Positions 39,913 through 52,900 of a DNA stretch of 64,000 bases are shown in pieces (the stretch's first letter is position 1; each line of letters begins with the position of its first letter). The stretch is from Apostichopus japonicus (taxonomy: Eukaryota > Echinodermata > Holothuroidea > Aspidochirotida > Stichopodidae). The DNA is taken from contig NC_092564.1 in the NCBI RefSeq assembly GCF_037975245.1, forward strand, positions 8,469,984 to 8,533,983, in the 5' to 3' direction. The notes beneath the pieces are model-generated. The model saw only the letters and a list, made by a program, of their open reading frames with translations, did not search any database and had not been told where the DNA came from. The position numbers and the translations under genes are program-made.

Positions 39913-40442
39913 ATAATAATAACAATTATAATTACACCACAGATTCAAAGAATGACGAAAGAATGACCACTCTAGCAAGTTCCTTTTCTTAACTCCTCCC
40001 ATGCAAATTCTATACTAAGTCAAAATGTTATAGTCCTCTAGTTGGAGAGTGCGCAACTTTGTTATCCAATGAGAGGTCTTGGTGATAATTTAATAAAAAG
40101 AGTAAAATTTTTCAATCCTCTTATAAAGCAGGAAGATTTCTCACCTCGAAATCGGGGGGGGGGGGGGGTGGAGGGGGCCACTTCATTTCACCGAGAGGTA
40201 CAACCATCATATCAAATCTTGGAAAGGGAAAGACAAAAGAGAGTGAGTTTGGCCAGAGAAATGTTTTTCCGAGAAGCAGAAGGGAGCGGGAATCACTTCA
40301 TATGGTTTATGAAACTTTACACATATAAGCATAGACCTATATGTTTGTACATTTGCATTGCATTGAGTGCCATGGGGGTAGACTGTCAGTTCAGTACCCC
40401 ATGGGCCACATTTATTTAAAAACAGGAAAGTGGTGACAAATG

Positions 40443-40739
40443 CAGGGGCATAGCGAGGAATTTGCAAAGGGAGGGCGAACCTGTACGCAAATTATCAGAG
40501 CCGTAGATTCGGCATTGGAAACTATCTAAGCAAAGCGTCACCATGAGTTGGCGCGAAGCGTACAAGAAAATTTTGGCCGAAAATGCCTCCCAGATCGCTG
40601 GACATGGCAGTTCCAAGGCCTTGCAAGTTGCATCTAAGCATTTTCTATTTGAAATTACTAGCGATATCATAAAAACGAACAAAAAAAATATGCTCAAGGG
40701 CGGTCGCCCCCATCGCCCCCCCCCTTGGCTACTCGCCTG
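40443..40739 (+). mobile_element. hAT-type MITE with perfect 8-bp target duplication (297 bp)
   Basis: It starts CAGGGGCATAGCGAGG and ends CTACTCGCCTG, with imperfect inverted ends (CAGGGGCATAGC against CAGGCGAGTAGC). GACAAATG flanks both sides (40435-40442 and 40740-40747). The core block with AGTTGGCGCGAAGCG is at about 40517-40625. The interior closely matches 22395-22620 of the larger element. Confidence 0.88.
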
Positions 40740-40747
40740 GACAAATG

Positions 40748-43700
40748 TCCCTGACACTATGGGGTTGGGATGGGTAGGGGGTGGTGGGCGGATGGTCCCC
40801 AATGATTTTAACAGCAATGATTTCTATGTCGGCATGGTGCAATTTCGCAAACATTGACTCTGGCTCCTACCTTCCCTAGTCGGGTGGTCCCCTGCTCCCG
40901 ATTTTAAACCTTTATCAGAATCTCGGTGACAGGTAGGGGGTTTTAGATGACTGCAATATGGGTTATAAATCTACCAGCTGTTATAACCTTACAATAACAT
41001 CTCATATTAATGAGGCCTTTGCCAAATCTTTTTCTGCTAGTTTTGCAAATTAAATTCAACAAGGGCAAGAACAAAGAAAAAACAGTAACAAACATGTAAT
41101 GTACAAATGGTTACCATCAGTAAATTTTTATTTACTTGCTATATCTTAAAAACTATGGATTCAACTTGGTATGGGAATAAGGTAAACTCTGCCATATAAT
41201 TCAGATTTTTGTCATCATCAACAAAATCTACAGGAAAAGCCCAATCATGATAAACTTTTATTTTAATTTTAGATTAATCATCTAATCAGAATAAAAGCTT
41301 ACTTTGAAAATGGCAAACAATAAGTCTTTGAGATAATAACGCAATATTAACCTGACTGGTTTTTTTTTCAATGTTGAAAACAGGTGTTAAAATTGGTACT
41401 TTTATCACTAGGGAATACACCACCAGCTAGCGAGGCTATCCAAGCTAACCTTTGAACTCTGTCATTTGTAATCTTCTTACATCAGCAGTATCACGTTAAT
41501 ATATATAAAATGAGTGAAAGATATAAATGGTGGCAGTATTCCTCTTTATGTTTACAAGAAAAACACCCAAAGCAACCACCATGAAGGTTACAATTTATTA
41601 CAAATCTGTCCAAGTTATGCCGACTTAAGAGAAATATTAGACAAATGTTCTTGGTCCACACTGACCACTGCCAATTGATATACATGTATATCGGCAAGCT
41701 AAGGCACATTGAAAAAAAAATCCTACCCAAAATGTTCTGCATTAAAAAGTAGAATATGACTGATAGAATTACATGCTATTATATGATCAAGTTTAAGGTA
41801 GAGACTCTTTTTTAGTTCACAAAAAATATTTATGACTAATAATAACTACTGCGGGAGATATGGAAAATTGAAATGAAAAGAAAGAAGAACAAAAAGATAA
41901 AATAAACAACCCAGCCAGTACCTACCACTAGTTATTATATTACCCTTGAGATCTATAAATACCACTCACAACCCCCATCCTTAACAAAAGCCAATACACA
42001 AAAAAAAAAAAAAAAAATTTTTAGGTAGAATGGTACATAGACAACCTTTCCTTGATACATAAAGAAGTCCTAACAGGAGTTCATTGACATAAGAAACTTT
42101 GACCACAAGACTGATAGCATGGTTTACCATGATTTACCATTTACCAATACTTGCTTCTCTGCAACTAAGCAATTTCTGTTTAGTGAACAACCATCAATAT
42201 ACTAGCAGAGCTACCATCAAAATAATAATAAAATAAAACTTAAACCATCTTATGGATATTGTTGGACAAAAAGAGAAAACAAACAAGAATTGACAGGTCT
42301 TTTGTCTTACAAAATGTTTTAAAGTGAATAATTATTTCTAGTGCAAGAAAAGGGTGGCACTTTCTACTGCTCAAATACAGTATATTAATGGAGAACTGTT
42401 CAGACCAACAACAAAAAACCTCTTGGGAGTTTAAAACTGCTTTTGGTTATTTTTGTCTAGAAACTGGTTAGAAATACAGAATTTTTAGGAAATGATAAGA
42501 AAATAAAACTACCTTGGAATATTTAAATCAAGCACAGTTCACATTTCAGCCAATTATTTATATCAAGTTCTGGTTACTCCCTGTTCAATCCAGGCAGGAG
42601 AGCTTCAAACACTCTTCGAATTACAAAAACCTTACTTTTACTTTTCAACTAGGACAAACCACGGAGCTATTTGGTAATAGCTCCATGGACAAACCAATAC
42701 TTCTTAACACAATAGAAAGATGAAAGATGAAATTCTAGTAATAAACATTGCTAGAGTCTGATAAGATGTATCAGTTTGATGTCATATGTCTCTGGACAAG
42801 AGATGGATGACCAGATTAAATTACACCAAGTTTGTTTTTGTGTTTGGTTGTGACCTCTGACCTTACCATGTAGTATTTACACATGTTCATGTATGTCTTC
42901 TTAAATGATCTTACTGTCAATCCATGCTCAAACATCGAGCCTCTCCAATCTGCAAAAATTGACTTCCTTTAAGGAATAAGTTCATAGAATGTTTAACCTG
43001 CATATCAATGTTGACAATTTTAGCACCGAGATAAGTTACATGACTTTGCTAATTTGTAAACTCAAAATGGACATATTAAAAAAAATATATATATGAAGGA
43101 AGATAACCTCATAGTAACAAATTTGAATGTAAACAAAAAAAATTTCCATTTTATTCCAACAATGCTTGAGTAATAATGAAGGGAAAAAGTAAACCAAATA
43201 ACACAAAATATCTTGTAAACAAACAAATTTGATAAGAGTGACTAATCCTAGCTTCCTAGTGTTGATGGTTCAAACAGGAAATATTTAAAGCAATAGCAAG
43301 ATATATATTTGAAACAATAACAAACTCAGATTGCTGCAAAAATAACATTTTTCTTTATATCATATGTATCTTGTCCCATTTCAGACTGTAATTTCTGCTT
43401 TTCCAGTGAACATTCATGTCATTGTTACAAAACACAGCATTTGACTACCATTACATTACCAGATATATGTATATATGGCGACACAATGACTGCTTGTCAG
43501 TTGTAATTGAGAAAAAAAAGAAAGCAAAACCAACAAAAAAGAAAAGAAAAACCATATGGAAATACTGAATGAAAAACTCATATTTTTTTAACCAAATAAA
43601 ATTTGTCTATGTGGTCTATTCCCATCATTCCACTTTTGTAAATCTTCATCCAAATAAACTGTGAGCAGTTGCTAATGCTCTGTAATCCTTATTGACCATT

Positions 43701-44024
43701 AGAATCCTAAAACTGGTCTAAATGTTTCCCCACAAGGGATGTAATATTTATGTAACACAGATTAGATTCTGATAATTCTAGTCTCTGTTTAATGGTGCTG
43801 TGCGGCACATTGTCTCCATTACAGGAAGTAGAAACATCCCCTGCTGATCCAGGCATTGCATTAACTGTTACCTGGTGGTCTAGACATAAAAGACAGATTA
43901 CGCACCAGTTGGTAGTTAGGTCATCGCTATGCTGTCACCATTATGGTCAACATTGACATTTCTAAGTATCTTATTAAAATAAAACTGTTAGCAAACTGCT
44001 TATCCACTAGAGAGCCTGTGTAAG
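40748..44024. other. Non-coding stretch
   Basis: AT-rich DNA with poly-A tracts (for example 42000-42017). No exon, element or array could be delimited. Confidence 0.4.
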
Positions 44025-44304
44025 AGAATGTGTAAAAGTAAGTTGGCCTGACGTTTCGTTCCTAGCAGGATCTTCTTCAAAGGCTAAATGACAAGTAACA
44101 GTAACAGAAGGGACAAAAACACACATAGAATACACCTTGTCTACTAATCCCCTTACATCTATCTCTTTGTGTTCACCTTGCTCATTAACCTGTCTGTATT
44201 CCATGCGTATTATTGTCCCTTCTGTTACTGTTACTTGTCATTTAGCCTTTGAAGAAGATCCTGCTAGGATCGAAACGTCAGGCCAACTTACTTTTACACA
44301 TTCT
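44025..44304. repeat. Fold-back element: 92-bp inverted arms with a hammerhead-like core
   Basis: The left arm 44025-44116 and right arm 44213-44304 are near-perfect inverted copies around a 96-bp loop. The right arm carries TTGAAGA, a stem GATCC-TGCTA-GGATC (44257-44271), then GAAAC and GTC. This order (CUGANGA, stem II, GAAA, stem III, NUH) resembles the hammerhead ribozyme core found in Penelope-like and other retroelements. The first base deviates and stem III looks too short. Ribozyme status is uncertain; the inverted repeat itself is clear. Confidence 0.8.
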
Positions 44305-45467
44305 AAGTATCTACATAGTTTACTATCAACAATAGACTTATTGTTGTGTAAGAGAGCCCAAGCCTGATTTTTAATCTTCACATTCTTATTACCAGTTTTT
44401 TTAATCAGTATTGAAGTTTAACTTGAATGGTAATGATTATTTTGTAATATTTTAATGAGATCTACAAAATAATGATCACAACATGATCATTAAAATGAAA
44501 GAAACCCTGAGGTCTTTTATCACCCAATGATAACTAATGAAGTAATAATGAAGATTACTCAGATACATATTACAACCCCCCAAAAGTCAATGACTTTGAA
44601 GGCCTAACATTAACTCTTCCCATGCAGAACATTTCTTGAGACCATCTTTAGAAACTGAGACAAATACTTTGATCAAAAGCTAATATTTTTAGCAGTTAGT
44701 TAGTTTTTAGTAGCAGTTACTTATGTAGAATTCACATATCATCTACACAATAACATGTAAATACTAAATAAAATAACTGTTGCAATGTACTGTAAGGTGT
44801 AAAACAAATGATCCTTTGCATTAAAGTTAAACGTTATCTTAGATGACCAAATTCTAAAAAAGTTCAACATTATCTTAGATGACCAAATTCGAATGAAACT
44901 ATTATATAAAAAGACCAACAACAAGTTATAATACGAGAGTACTGCAAGCTACTGATCAAGGAAAAAATTACAGAAAAAAAAAGGTTTTTAATATAAAAAG
45001 TAATGCAAAGCAGGGTGGGAGAGCTTTCATCTTTCAGTAGAAAATTTCATAGGAAAAAATAGAATTTAACCACAATTGGACATTGAAAATTTATAAAAAT
45101 TGGTAATTGACACCCCAATTGGACTGTACAAGCTACCTCAAGGCACCTACAAGTTGAAAGATATCATGATTGGTTGATAGATTGATCGATAGGTAGAAAG
45201 ATAATCTTAAACTCTGTACAGTCATAATCATTCTGTTTGGTACTTTATAACAACAAACATGCTACCACTATAAAATCATATTATACAACTACTACTGTAA
45301 AGCTATATTAAGGATATAACAGTTTCCATGACAACCAAAACAACACCCACTTAAAGACACAATCCTTAATTTACAAAAAACTTTGGAAGCCTGTTTTTTT
45401 AAACTAGCAGGGAAAATCAGAACTCTACAAACAAACCACATCATGAGAATGTATGTATGTATTTTAG
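44305..45467. other. Non-coding stretch
   Basis: AT-rich. A 31-bp direct duplication of CATTATCTTAGATGACCAAAT-type sequence lies at about 44825-44895. No gene was seen. Confidence 0.4.
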
Positions 45468-45480
45468 ATCCTCCTGCAAG

Positions 45481-45600
45481 CAGGAACTCGCGAAGAAGCC
45501 TCATTGGCTTATCAAAGCCGCAAGCTGACCGAAGTCAGTCTCTTAGATTCATATTTAATGTCCATGATTATGAATTGTCAACAACTCTGTAACTAAACAA
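45481..45600 (-). mobile_element. SINE-like repeat, truncated copy
   Basis: Matches 50505-50617 almost base for base from GGAACTCGCGAAGAAGCC to GTCAACAACTCTGTAACT. The tRNA-like head present at 50640-50700 is missing here, so this copy is truncated at that end. Confidence 0.75.
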
Positions 45601-45919
45601 CATATATTAATCTTGGAGAATGACACTTTTGCAGTAAAATCTCAAAAAATGATTCACTGTAACAAGATTTTTTGGCGGGAAACGGGATGGAAACACAAGA
45701 TCTGGGAGTAAGGCACATATTTTCTGTTACTGTTACTGTATATATAAAAGATACATATCACACAATTACGATAGATTAATTGACATTCATAAGATACAAC
45801 CGTTAACATACTAGTCCAGTTGTAGCCTTAACTGTTGAAATTTAGTCATGAAATTTAGTCATGATTAACTGTGACCTAGTTCTGATAAAACAGATACCAT
45901 ATATATATATAGTATTCTA

Positions 45920-47050
45920 ATAGCATGTCATAGGTTGAGTGGTATTCCAATAGCTTGATGAAAGATCATACATAGATGTATGCAACCTTATTGGTTGAAT
46001 GATATTCCATAAAGCTGATGAATGTCCATACATGTATACAATCTCATTGGTTAACAGGACCAATACAGCGTGATAAACGGATCTATGTATGTGTGCGTAT
46101 GTATGCATGTTTATTTTATCTAATTGGTCAAATAGCATTCCAAAAGCTTCATAAATGTCTATTTCAGTGGTCAATATTTAATATTCCCATAGTCTGACAC
46201 AATGCCTTGATACAATCATATTGGTTAAATATTCATTATTCCCATAGCCTGATAAACTTCCTAGACACAATCCTGTTGGTCAATTTTTAAAATTTCTGTA
46301 GTCTGATAAAACACCTAGATACAATCAATATTCGCTATTCCCATAGCCTGATAAAATAACTAGACACAATCCCATTGGTTAATTTTTAATATTTCCATAG
46401 TCTGATGAAATATCTAGATACAATCTCATTGGTCGATATTTTACATTGCCATAGCCTGACACAATGCCTAGATACAATCATATTGGTAAATATTCATTGT
46501 TCCCATAGCCTGATGAAATTCCTAGACACAATCCAATTGGTTAATTTTTAATATTTCCATAGTCTGATAAAATACCTAGATACAATCCTATTGGTCAATA
46601 TTCATTATTCCCATAGCCTGATAAAATACCTAGACACAATCCCTTTGGTCAATTTTAATATTCCATAGTCTGATAAAGTACCAAGATACAGTCATGGCCA
46701 ATATTTAACATTCCCATAGCCTGATAAAATACCTAGATGTAATCCCATTGGTCAATTTTTAATATTGCCATAGTCTGATGAAATACCTAGATACAATCCT
46801 ATTGGTCAATATTTTAACATTCCCATAGCCTGGTAAAGTACGTAGACACAATCCTTTTGTTCAATATTTAATATTTCCAGTCTGATATATTTCCAAGATA
46901 CAATCCTAGTGGTCAATATATCATATTCCCATTGACTGATAAAGTATGTAGGTACAATCACATTGGTCAGCACTTACAATTCCTGTAGCCTGATAAAATA
47001 CCTAGATACAATGCTACTGGTCAATATTTAATATTCCCCAGAGCCTGATC
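45920..47050. repeat. Minisatellite of about 55-57 bp, roughly 20 copies
   Basis: Units alternate between CCCATAGCCTGATAAA and TCCATAGTCTGATAAA, each followed by TACCTAGA(C/T)ACAATC and ATTGGTCAAT, giving a dimer of about 112 bp. The left part (45920-46190) is more diverged. The array lies between the two genes, 2.8 kb beyond the GULP1 stop codon. Confidence 0.88.
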
Positions 47051-49872
47051 ATCTGGATACTCAGGAAATCATTCCTCATTAATTTTACAACTTGTTTAAA
47101 ATGACCCATTAACAGTTTAAATGTGTTTGAGTTCACTAAATCCATTTGAAAATACCATCACTCCTGGTGCTATAACATACTCTTCTTTTATTTTTTTTTA
47201 GATTAAATAAGGAGCTGCTAACTATCATACAATACAATACGATACATTATGTCTGCTACAAAGCTGTTTGAGGCGTAAGACACTTCAGCCAGCCAGGGGA
47301 AAATCCCCTGGCCGGTAAACATAAGATTCCATGGTGTGAGATCTGAAAATTTGGGATTGTGTAAATATGATCTTTGTGGGCCGGGTTGGACTAATTATCA
47401 TAGAAAATCCTGAAATATGATGGACAAAATTGACCATATAAAAAACCCCAAAAAAAATAAGAGGGCTCAAAATACACTTCAATCTTTCGAGTTTAGCTTG
47501 AGTAAATTTGATTAAAGATATATAAGTTGTAATATCAGCTTAACAGCTATATAATGCTAATGAAATAAAGGAAATATACTAAAAAATATTAAATACATAA
47601 AAAGAGGGGGGGGGGGGAATAATAAAAATAATTTCTCATACTGCCTCATATGCTGACTTTTTACACAATAAAGAAATAACCAGGAATAATAGAAAAACTT
47701 TACAAAGCAGTCTTATGGTTTCCTACAGATGAAGGAGAAGATGAAGAAGGAGAAGATGAAGAAGGAGAAGAAAAAGAAAAAGAAAAAGAAGAAAAAAGGC
47801 TGATAAATGTCTACTGTAATCCAACAAAACATTGTATACTGCGACAGACAATCTTTTCCTGAATTAAGGTAATTTGGGGTTTATCTATTCTTATTGAAAA
47901 GGTCTCTAATTACAGGTAAAAAAAAAAAAGGTTAAGGTTAGTTTTGACTACATTCGCAGTTTTGGTTGCTTATTATACTACGTTTTGTATAGATATTGTT
48001 AGTAAACACACAAAAAATGAGTTTATTTTTGTAATCAAATAGAAGAAAATATCAAACAAAATGGTAGCACTCAGTCCTAAAGAAAAACCGAATAAATGTA
48101 TTTTGGAATAAAGTATTAAATATGACTAGGACAAATGTATATGTTGAAAGAGCAGAGAAAATTCCGTCTGGAATATGGTTTCTAATCAACGAATACACAA
48201 TAACCAGGCACCTGCTTCATTAAACTACGTCCACCTACATTGGAAAGATCACTTTATTTCTTTGATAGTGGTGTTAGTCAACAATCTATCATAACGTGAG
48301 GCACACATATAATTTCAGCCTCAAATTTGAAAATGCAAGAAAATGATAAGATATAAGAAGTGGCAATAATTCAAAATATTTAAAAGAACATGATAACATC
48401 ATTAGTAGAAGAAGAAAAAGCAATGTTCAACAAACCAATAGGTAAACTTTTCAATATAAAACAGAAATTCCAGTAAATGCTAATTGATAAGTGATAGAGT
48501 CCAAATTATATTTTTTCCTTTTTATCCCATTACCTTTCTGTTGGAAAAACAATCGAATACACACAATTTTGTGATATACAACTGTTTTGTGTTTCCTAAT
48601 ATAATTTGAGGCCGAGGATAAACAACACATTGCAGACTTATAACAGCCTGTTAGAAAGAAATGGCTTGCCATAGAATAGCAGACAAAAATATAACTTGGA
48701 TTTTCCACATCTGTTTATACCTCCAGATATAAAATCCATTTAAAAGCAGATTTACTTTTTGTGTCAGAATAGACACAAATAATAAATCCCTTCCAATATA
48801 AATAAGTGACTTATGTCCATGCAAAGAGTTATTAACAACATGATACGAGTGTCAGAACTCTTGAACAAATGTTAGAGCCAAACGAATGTTTCCTTATTAC
48901 TATGCCGCATGAGTTATTTCTTGTTGTTATGAAAAACTGTGATTCTGTGACTAAAGAACAAGAAATGATCCATTTAAATCAAAATGTTTTGTATCAGGTT
49001 AGATGGATGTGGCTTTCTTTAATCGCTATCTTCTGTTTATATATTTTGCAAGGATGATCTAAAATCTGTCTTGTAATTTAGATGTAAAGTTAAACTACAG
49101 ATATTCATCTTTATTTCTCCAAGGTGTTATATGAACAATCAAAGATAGTTGACATGTTGAGATATAAAGTCCTTTTTGCAATTAGGACAAACAGAGACCG
49201 TCTCAAGTTACTTGCATGTAACTCAAGAATTTTGAAGGTTGTAAACTATTTCCCCTCAAACATAGCCTAAAAGGAAAACAGCCAAGAGAAGTTAAAAAAA
49301 ATATTACGGATATTGGACAGAGCCTTTTTGTCTGTAGTACTGAAACATTTCCAATCCAGGATGGCTTATTGCATTTTTCAATTCATGGAGTAAACAAATT
49401 ATAACAACTATGGCTAGCCTCGTGACAGGGACCTTTTTATTTCTGAATGAGAAACAATGAGCCACACATCTTTCATCATCCTCCCTAATTGATGATGTAA
49501 CCACTCCTTGCTGCCTAAATATTGTCTGAAACTATTTTGTGGATTCTCATGCAATTAATAATATTTCTGGGCAGTAAACTGCTGTGATAGGGATTCCCCT
49601 GTATGCACAAAGTGAAGATTTCAGTAAATGCCAATGTTTCTACGAGACCGTAAAATTTAATGCTTTTGTCAAGGATGGAAAACATTGGTTCAATGTACTT
49701 AATCATCCCAATGTATTGTCCAAATGTGGTATATGCAAACTTAATAACAGCATAAAATAATATGAACTGACTAAAAATAACAAAGAGCTGAACTTCAAGC
49801 TCGGAGAGATGGCTGAACTTGTGAGCAGGAACACAACACGCGTCATCATACCTCTGTCTGATGGAAATCTTC
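47051..49872. other. 3' flank and probable 3'-UTR of the GULP1-like gene
   Basis: Sequence just left of the stop codon (49872 downwards) should be the 3'-UTR. On the minus strand AATAAA-type signals occur at 49442-49437 and near 49115, either of which could end the mRNA. A polypurine tract at 47728-47798 (GAA/GAG repeats) and a poly-G run at 47606 lie farther out. The 128-codon minus-strand frame at 49515-49901 starts inside the terminal exon in another frame and is a shadow. Confidence 0.4.
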
Positions 49873-49929
49873 TTAACTGGCAAAGGGATCCAAATCATCA
49901 AAGGTTAATTCTTTGGTTGCTTTTGGTTG
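49873..49929 (-). CDS. GULP1: GULP1-like terminal exon with a DPF motif and stop
   Basis: 18 codons and TAA, entered in phase 0 after CTTGTTTCCATAG. The peptide ends ELTFDDLDPFAS. DPF is a short AP-2 appendage ligand, and FDDLDPF is a typical acidic clathrin-adaptor ending. The exon is short, but the phase, acceptor and motif agree. Confidence 0.82.
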   Translation of the reverse strand, partial: QPKATKELTFDDLDPFAS

Positions 49930-52900
49930 CTATGGAAACAAGGCAGATTTATACAAATAAAATCAATAGTAAAAAGAGCTATATTTAAAGATGAAGAGAT
50001 GTCAAATAAAGAATGTTTCTTGCAGGGTGAATGACAGCTAAGACTTCAAAGATGGGTGGGTAAAATTATATAGCCAGAGAGTGTATCTGCAGCACATTTC
50101 TAACAATTGTTAGATCCTGGGTACACGAATTTCAAACAAACAATTGCATTATCTAATGTAGGTAGACCTCTCAGTCGAGCCACAAGTCAAACAAAGGGCA
50201 TAGATCTGATGGCTCTTGAAGTAACCCAAGACAAGACTAATGTATATATGGTTTACAGTCGAGGGCCTGCTAACTGAGAAAATATGAACCGATTCTAAAA
50301 TAAACTTGATTTCCGTTGGAAAGCTGAAAACTGTCGGTCTGGAAAAATCCTGCGAGCCACAGTAATTGTTTCCAAAACCCACTTTTTCGGGTCGAGCCCC
50401 ATAGTTTGCAGACCGATGGCCTAGTTTCCACCTTGTTCATATGTATATCACGAAGCAAGAATTATGGTTTTGTATTTTCTTTTTGGAGTTTAGTTCCTCC
50501 CGGAACTCGCGAAGAAGCCATCATTGGCTTATCCAAGCCACAAGCTGACCGAAGTCAGTCTCTTATATTCATATTTAATGTCCATGATTATGAATTGTCA
50601 ACAACTCTGTAACTGGATGACAAACATTAATCTTTCAGTGACTCGAACTCGGGACCTTATGATTGAAAGGCACCGGCATTAACCCTGGGCTAACACTCCT
50701 TGACTGGTTTGCCTACAGTTTCTACACTCACCTGCGGGTCAAATATAAGGTCTCCCGAGGCTACTGTAGGTGGTGGAGATGCTAAAGACTTTGTCCAGTC
50801 ACCTTGATCCTGGAATGGGTTGGTAGAAACAGCAGCTGGAATAACTGCTGGAGTTGTCTTGATTTCTATTGGTGAATCAAAACAAATGTTATCACTGCAG
50901 ATGACATCAATTAACAGGTACTTTTCCCATTAAACATACCATTAAGAAGTTGGTTGTATGCCAAGCAGAACTTCTTTCAGTATTGCATACCCTTATACAG
51001 AGTAAGAGGTATTGTTAGTTTCCTTGTCTCGACTGTTGTAAACATCTAGAGAACTTCCGTTGCTATTAAAAACAACTAACAGAAAATCAATCGGTGTATT
51101 AATCCAGTTCTAGCCATTAATGTTTTCACTGATTTCAAAAACTTTTCAAAAGTACAGAAAGACTAATTTCCATGTAATACAGAATCTTAAATGTGAATTA
51201 CATTGGCAGAAGACTTAATAAGGACGTAAAGAACAGGAAAACTCATATATATCTTTTAACGATGGTGCAATCTATAGCAATTAATTCCAGCGATACTTAT
51301 TTGTACCATGACAGACGCAACATGTTTCCAAGTTAAGTATGTAATTATTGTTGCCAATTTAATAGTTCAATATTTCAATTTACTTTACATTGTATAATGC
51401 AACCATTTAAAACTTGTTATCATAGGTCTCAGTTTTCTGATGATGTATTATCACATAATAACAGTGTGTGCATATCCATTTCTGCCAAAAAGTCAGTATT
51501 ATTTATGTCCTTCCAATGTTATTGACATCTGTTACGGACCCACTTTACGAGGTACATTTGCAACCTTTTATGAAGGTGCTACGTATGTATTGTATAAATA
51601 TGGATGCAAGTCTTGAATGTTCATATATTTATACATTTTGGAGTTATTAAACATCTCTTTGTGACACTAAATACAAACTAATTAAGAATGTGCCATGTCT
51701 GATTAATTAAGGGTGTGAAGACTCGCGCAAAAAAAGAAACGTCTATTGCTGGTAATCTGACCTAGTTTCGAATGAGGTGTAACAGAAGTGTTAGACACCA
51801 CCATCGATCCCAGAAAATACGCACACAGCTTGCTACCGTCTGTAATTAGACACTAGTGTACAGTCAGTACATACAGCTGCGGTCAATACCCATAGCACAG
51901 TGTACAAACGATACAGCGATGGACATCTCAGGTCCAGCTAAAGATAACAAGGTATCACGTTTCATTACTGTCTGCATTTTGTAGCGACAAGCAGAAAACT
52001 TCACTTGCAAGCAACAGAAAGTTAACTTTTTCAGAGCGCGGCACATGGTTTGGGGCGAGTCTTCAATGCCTTTAAGAATATGCCATGTTTTTTGTTCCAT
52101 CTTTGCGTGGCACTAAACACCCCCCCCCACCCATTGATCATTGATCTTATGCTCACCATTGTTGTTAGGGCTGGTGACTCCCAGCAAACTGGGAGGCGGT
52201 TGTCTTCTCTTTTGTCTGGTAGGCCGTGGAGGAGGTGCTAACACTGAGAGCATAAAGAAAAGTGGCAACTTGAGTTTTTTTGTAACATTGATAACATTTA
52301 ATAAAAACACTCCCTCTTTACAAATTAATTTGTTTTCAATATAATTAGGATTTAGTTTATCACTTTGTGAACTGTAATTTATAATATCCTGAAGTTCAAT
52401 ATCCTTATTTCTAGTGGGTTTCATTGTTTTATGTGTCCTTCCTTTGCAAAAAACTCAACTATTAAGTATGTAATTTTTATGCTGATCCTAGATTTTAGCT
52501 CATCTTGGCAGACCAATCATCACCCAGGGTTAACAAAACTTGTGAACCATCTGTACCAGGGTTACCTAATTCCTAAATGTTTCATAGCAGTTAAACCAAA
52601 GCTGCAAAATGACTTGTTAGCACACATCCGTCTTGCAAACTTTCAGATTAATTGCGTAACAAGATATGTAGTGCAGTTACAACATTGCCATTCATTTATT
52701 GAAGTAAAGGAGAGGATATGAATGTTAATTCTAAACATGTAAATGGGTTTCAGCCAAGATGGGTAGGTTTCACAGAACTTTGAAAAATTGTTCTCAGAAA
52801 CATAAAGCCCACATGATATAATATTTGCACTGTATTTTCTGCAATGTTTTGATCTCACAAGAATAATATCGTATGCAGTAACTTACCCCTTTTCATGGTA

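Noticed and set aside
49515-49901. 128-codon minus-strand frame
   Set aside because: It overlaps the GULP1 terminal exon in another frame. The real frame reads DDLDPFAS and stops at 49873.
50640-50700. Functional tRNA gene
   Set aside because: A- and B-box-like motifs exist, but stems do not pair properly and the sequence continues into a dispersed repeat. It is a SINE head.
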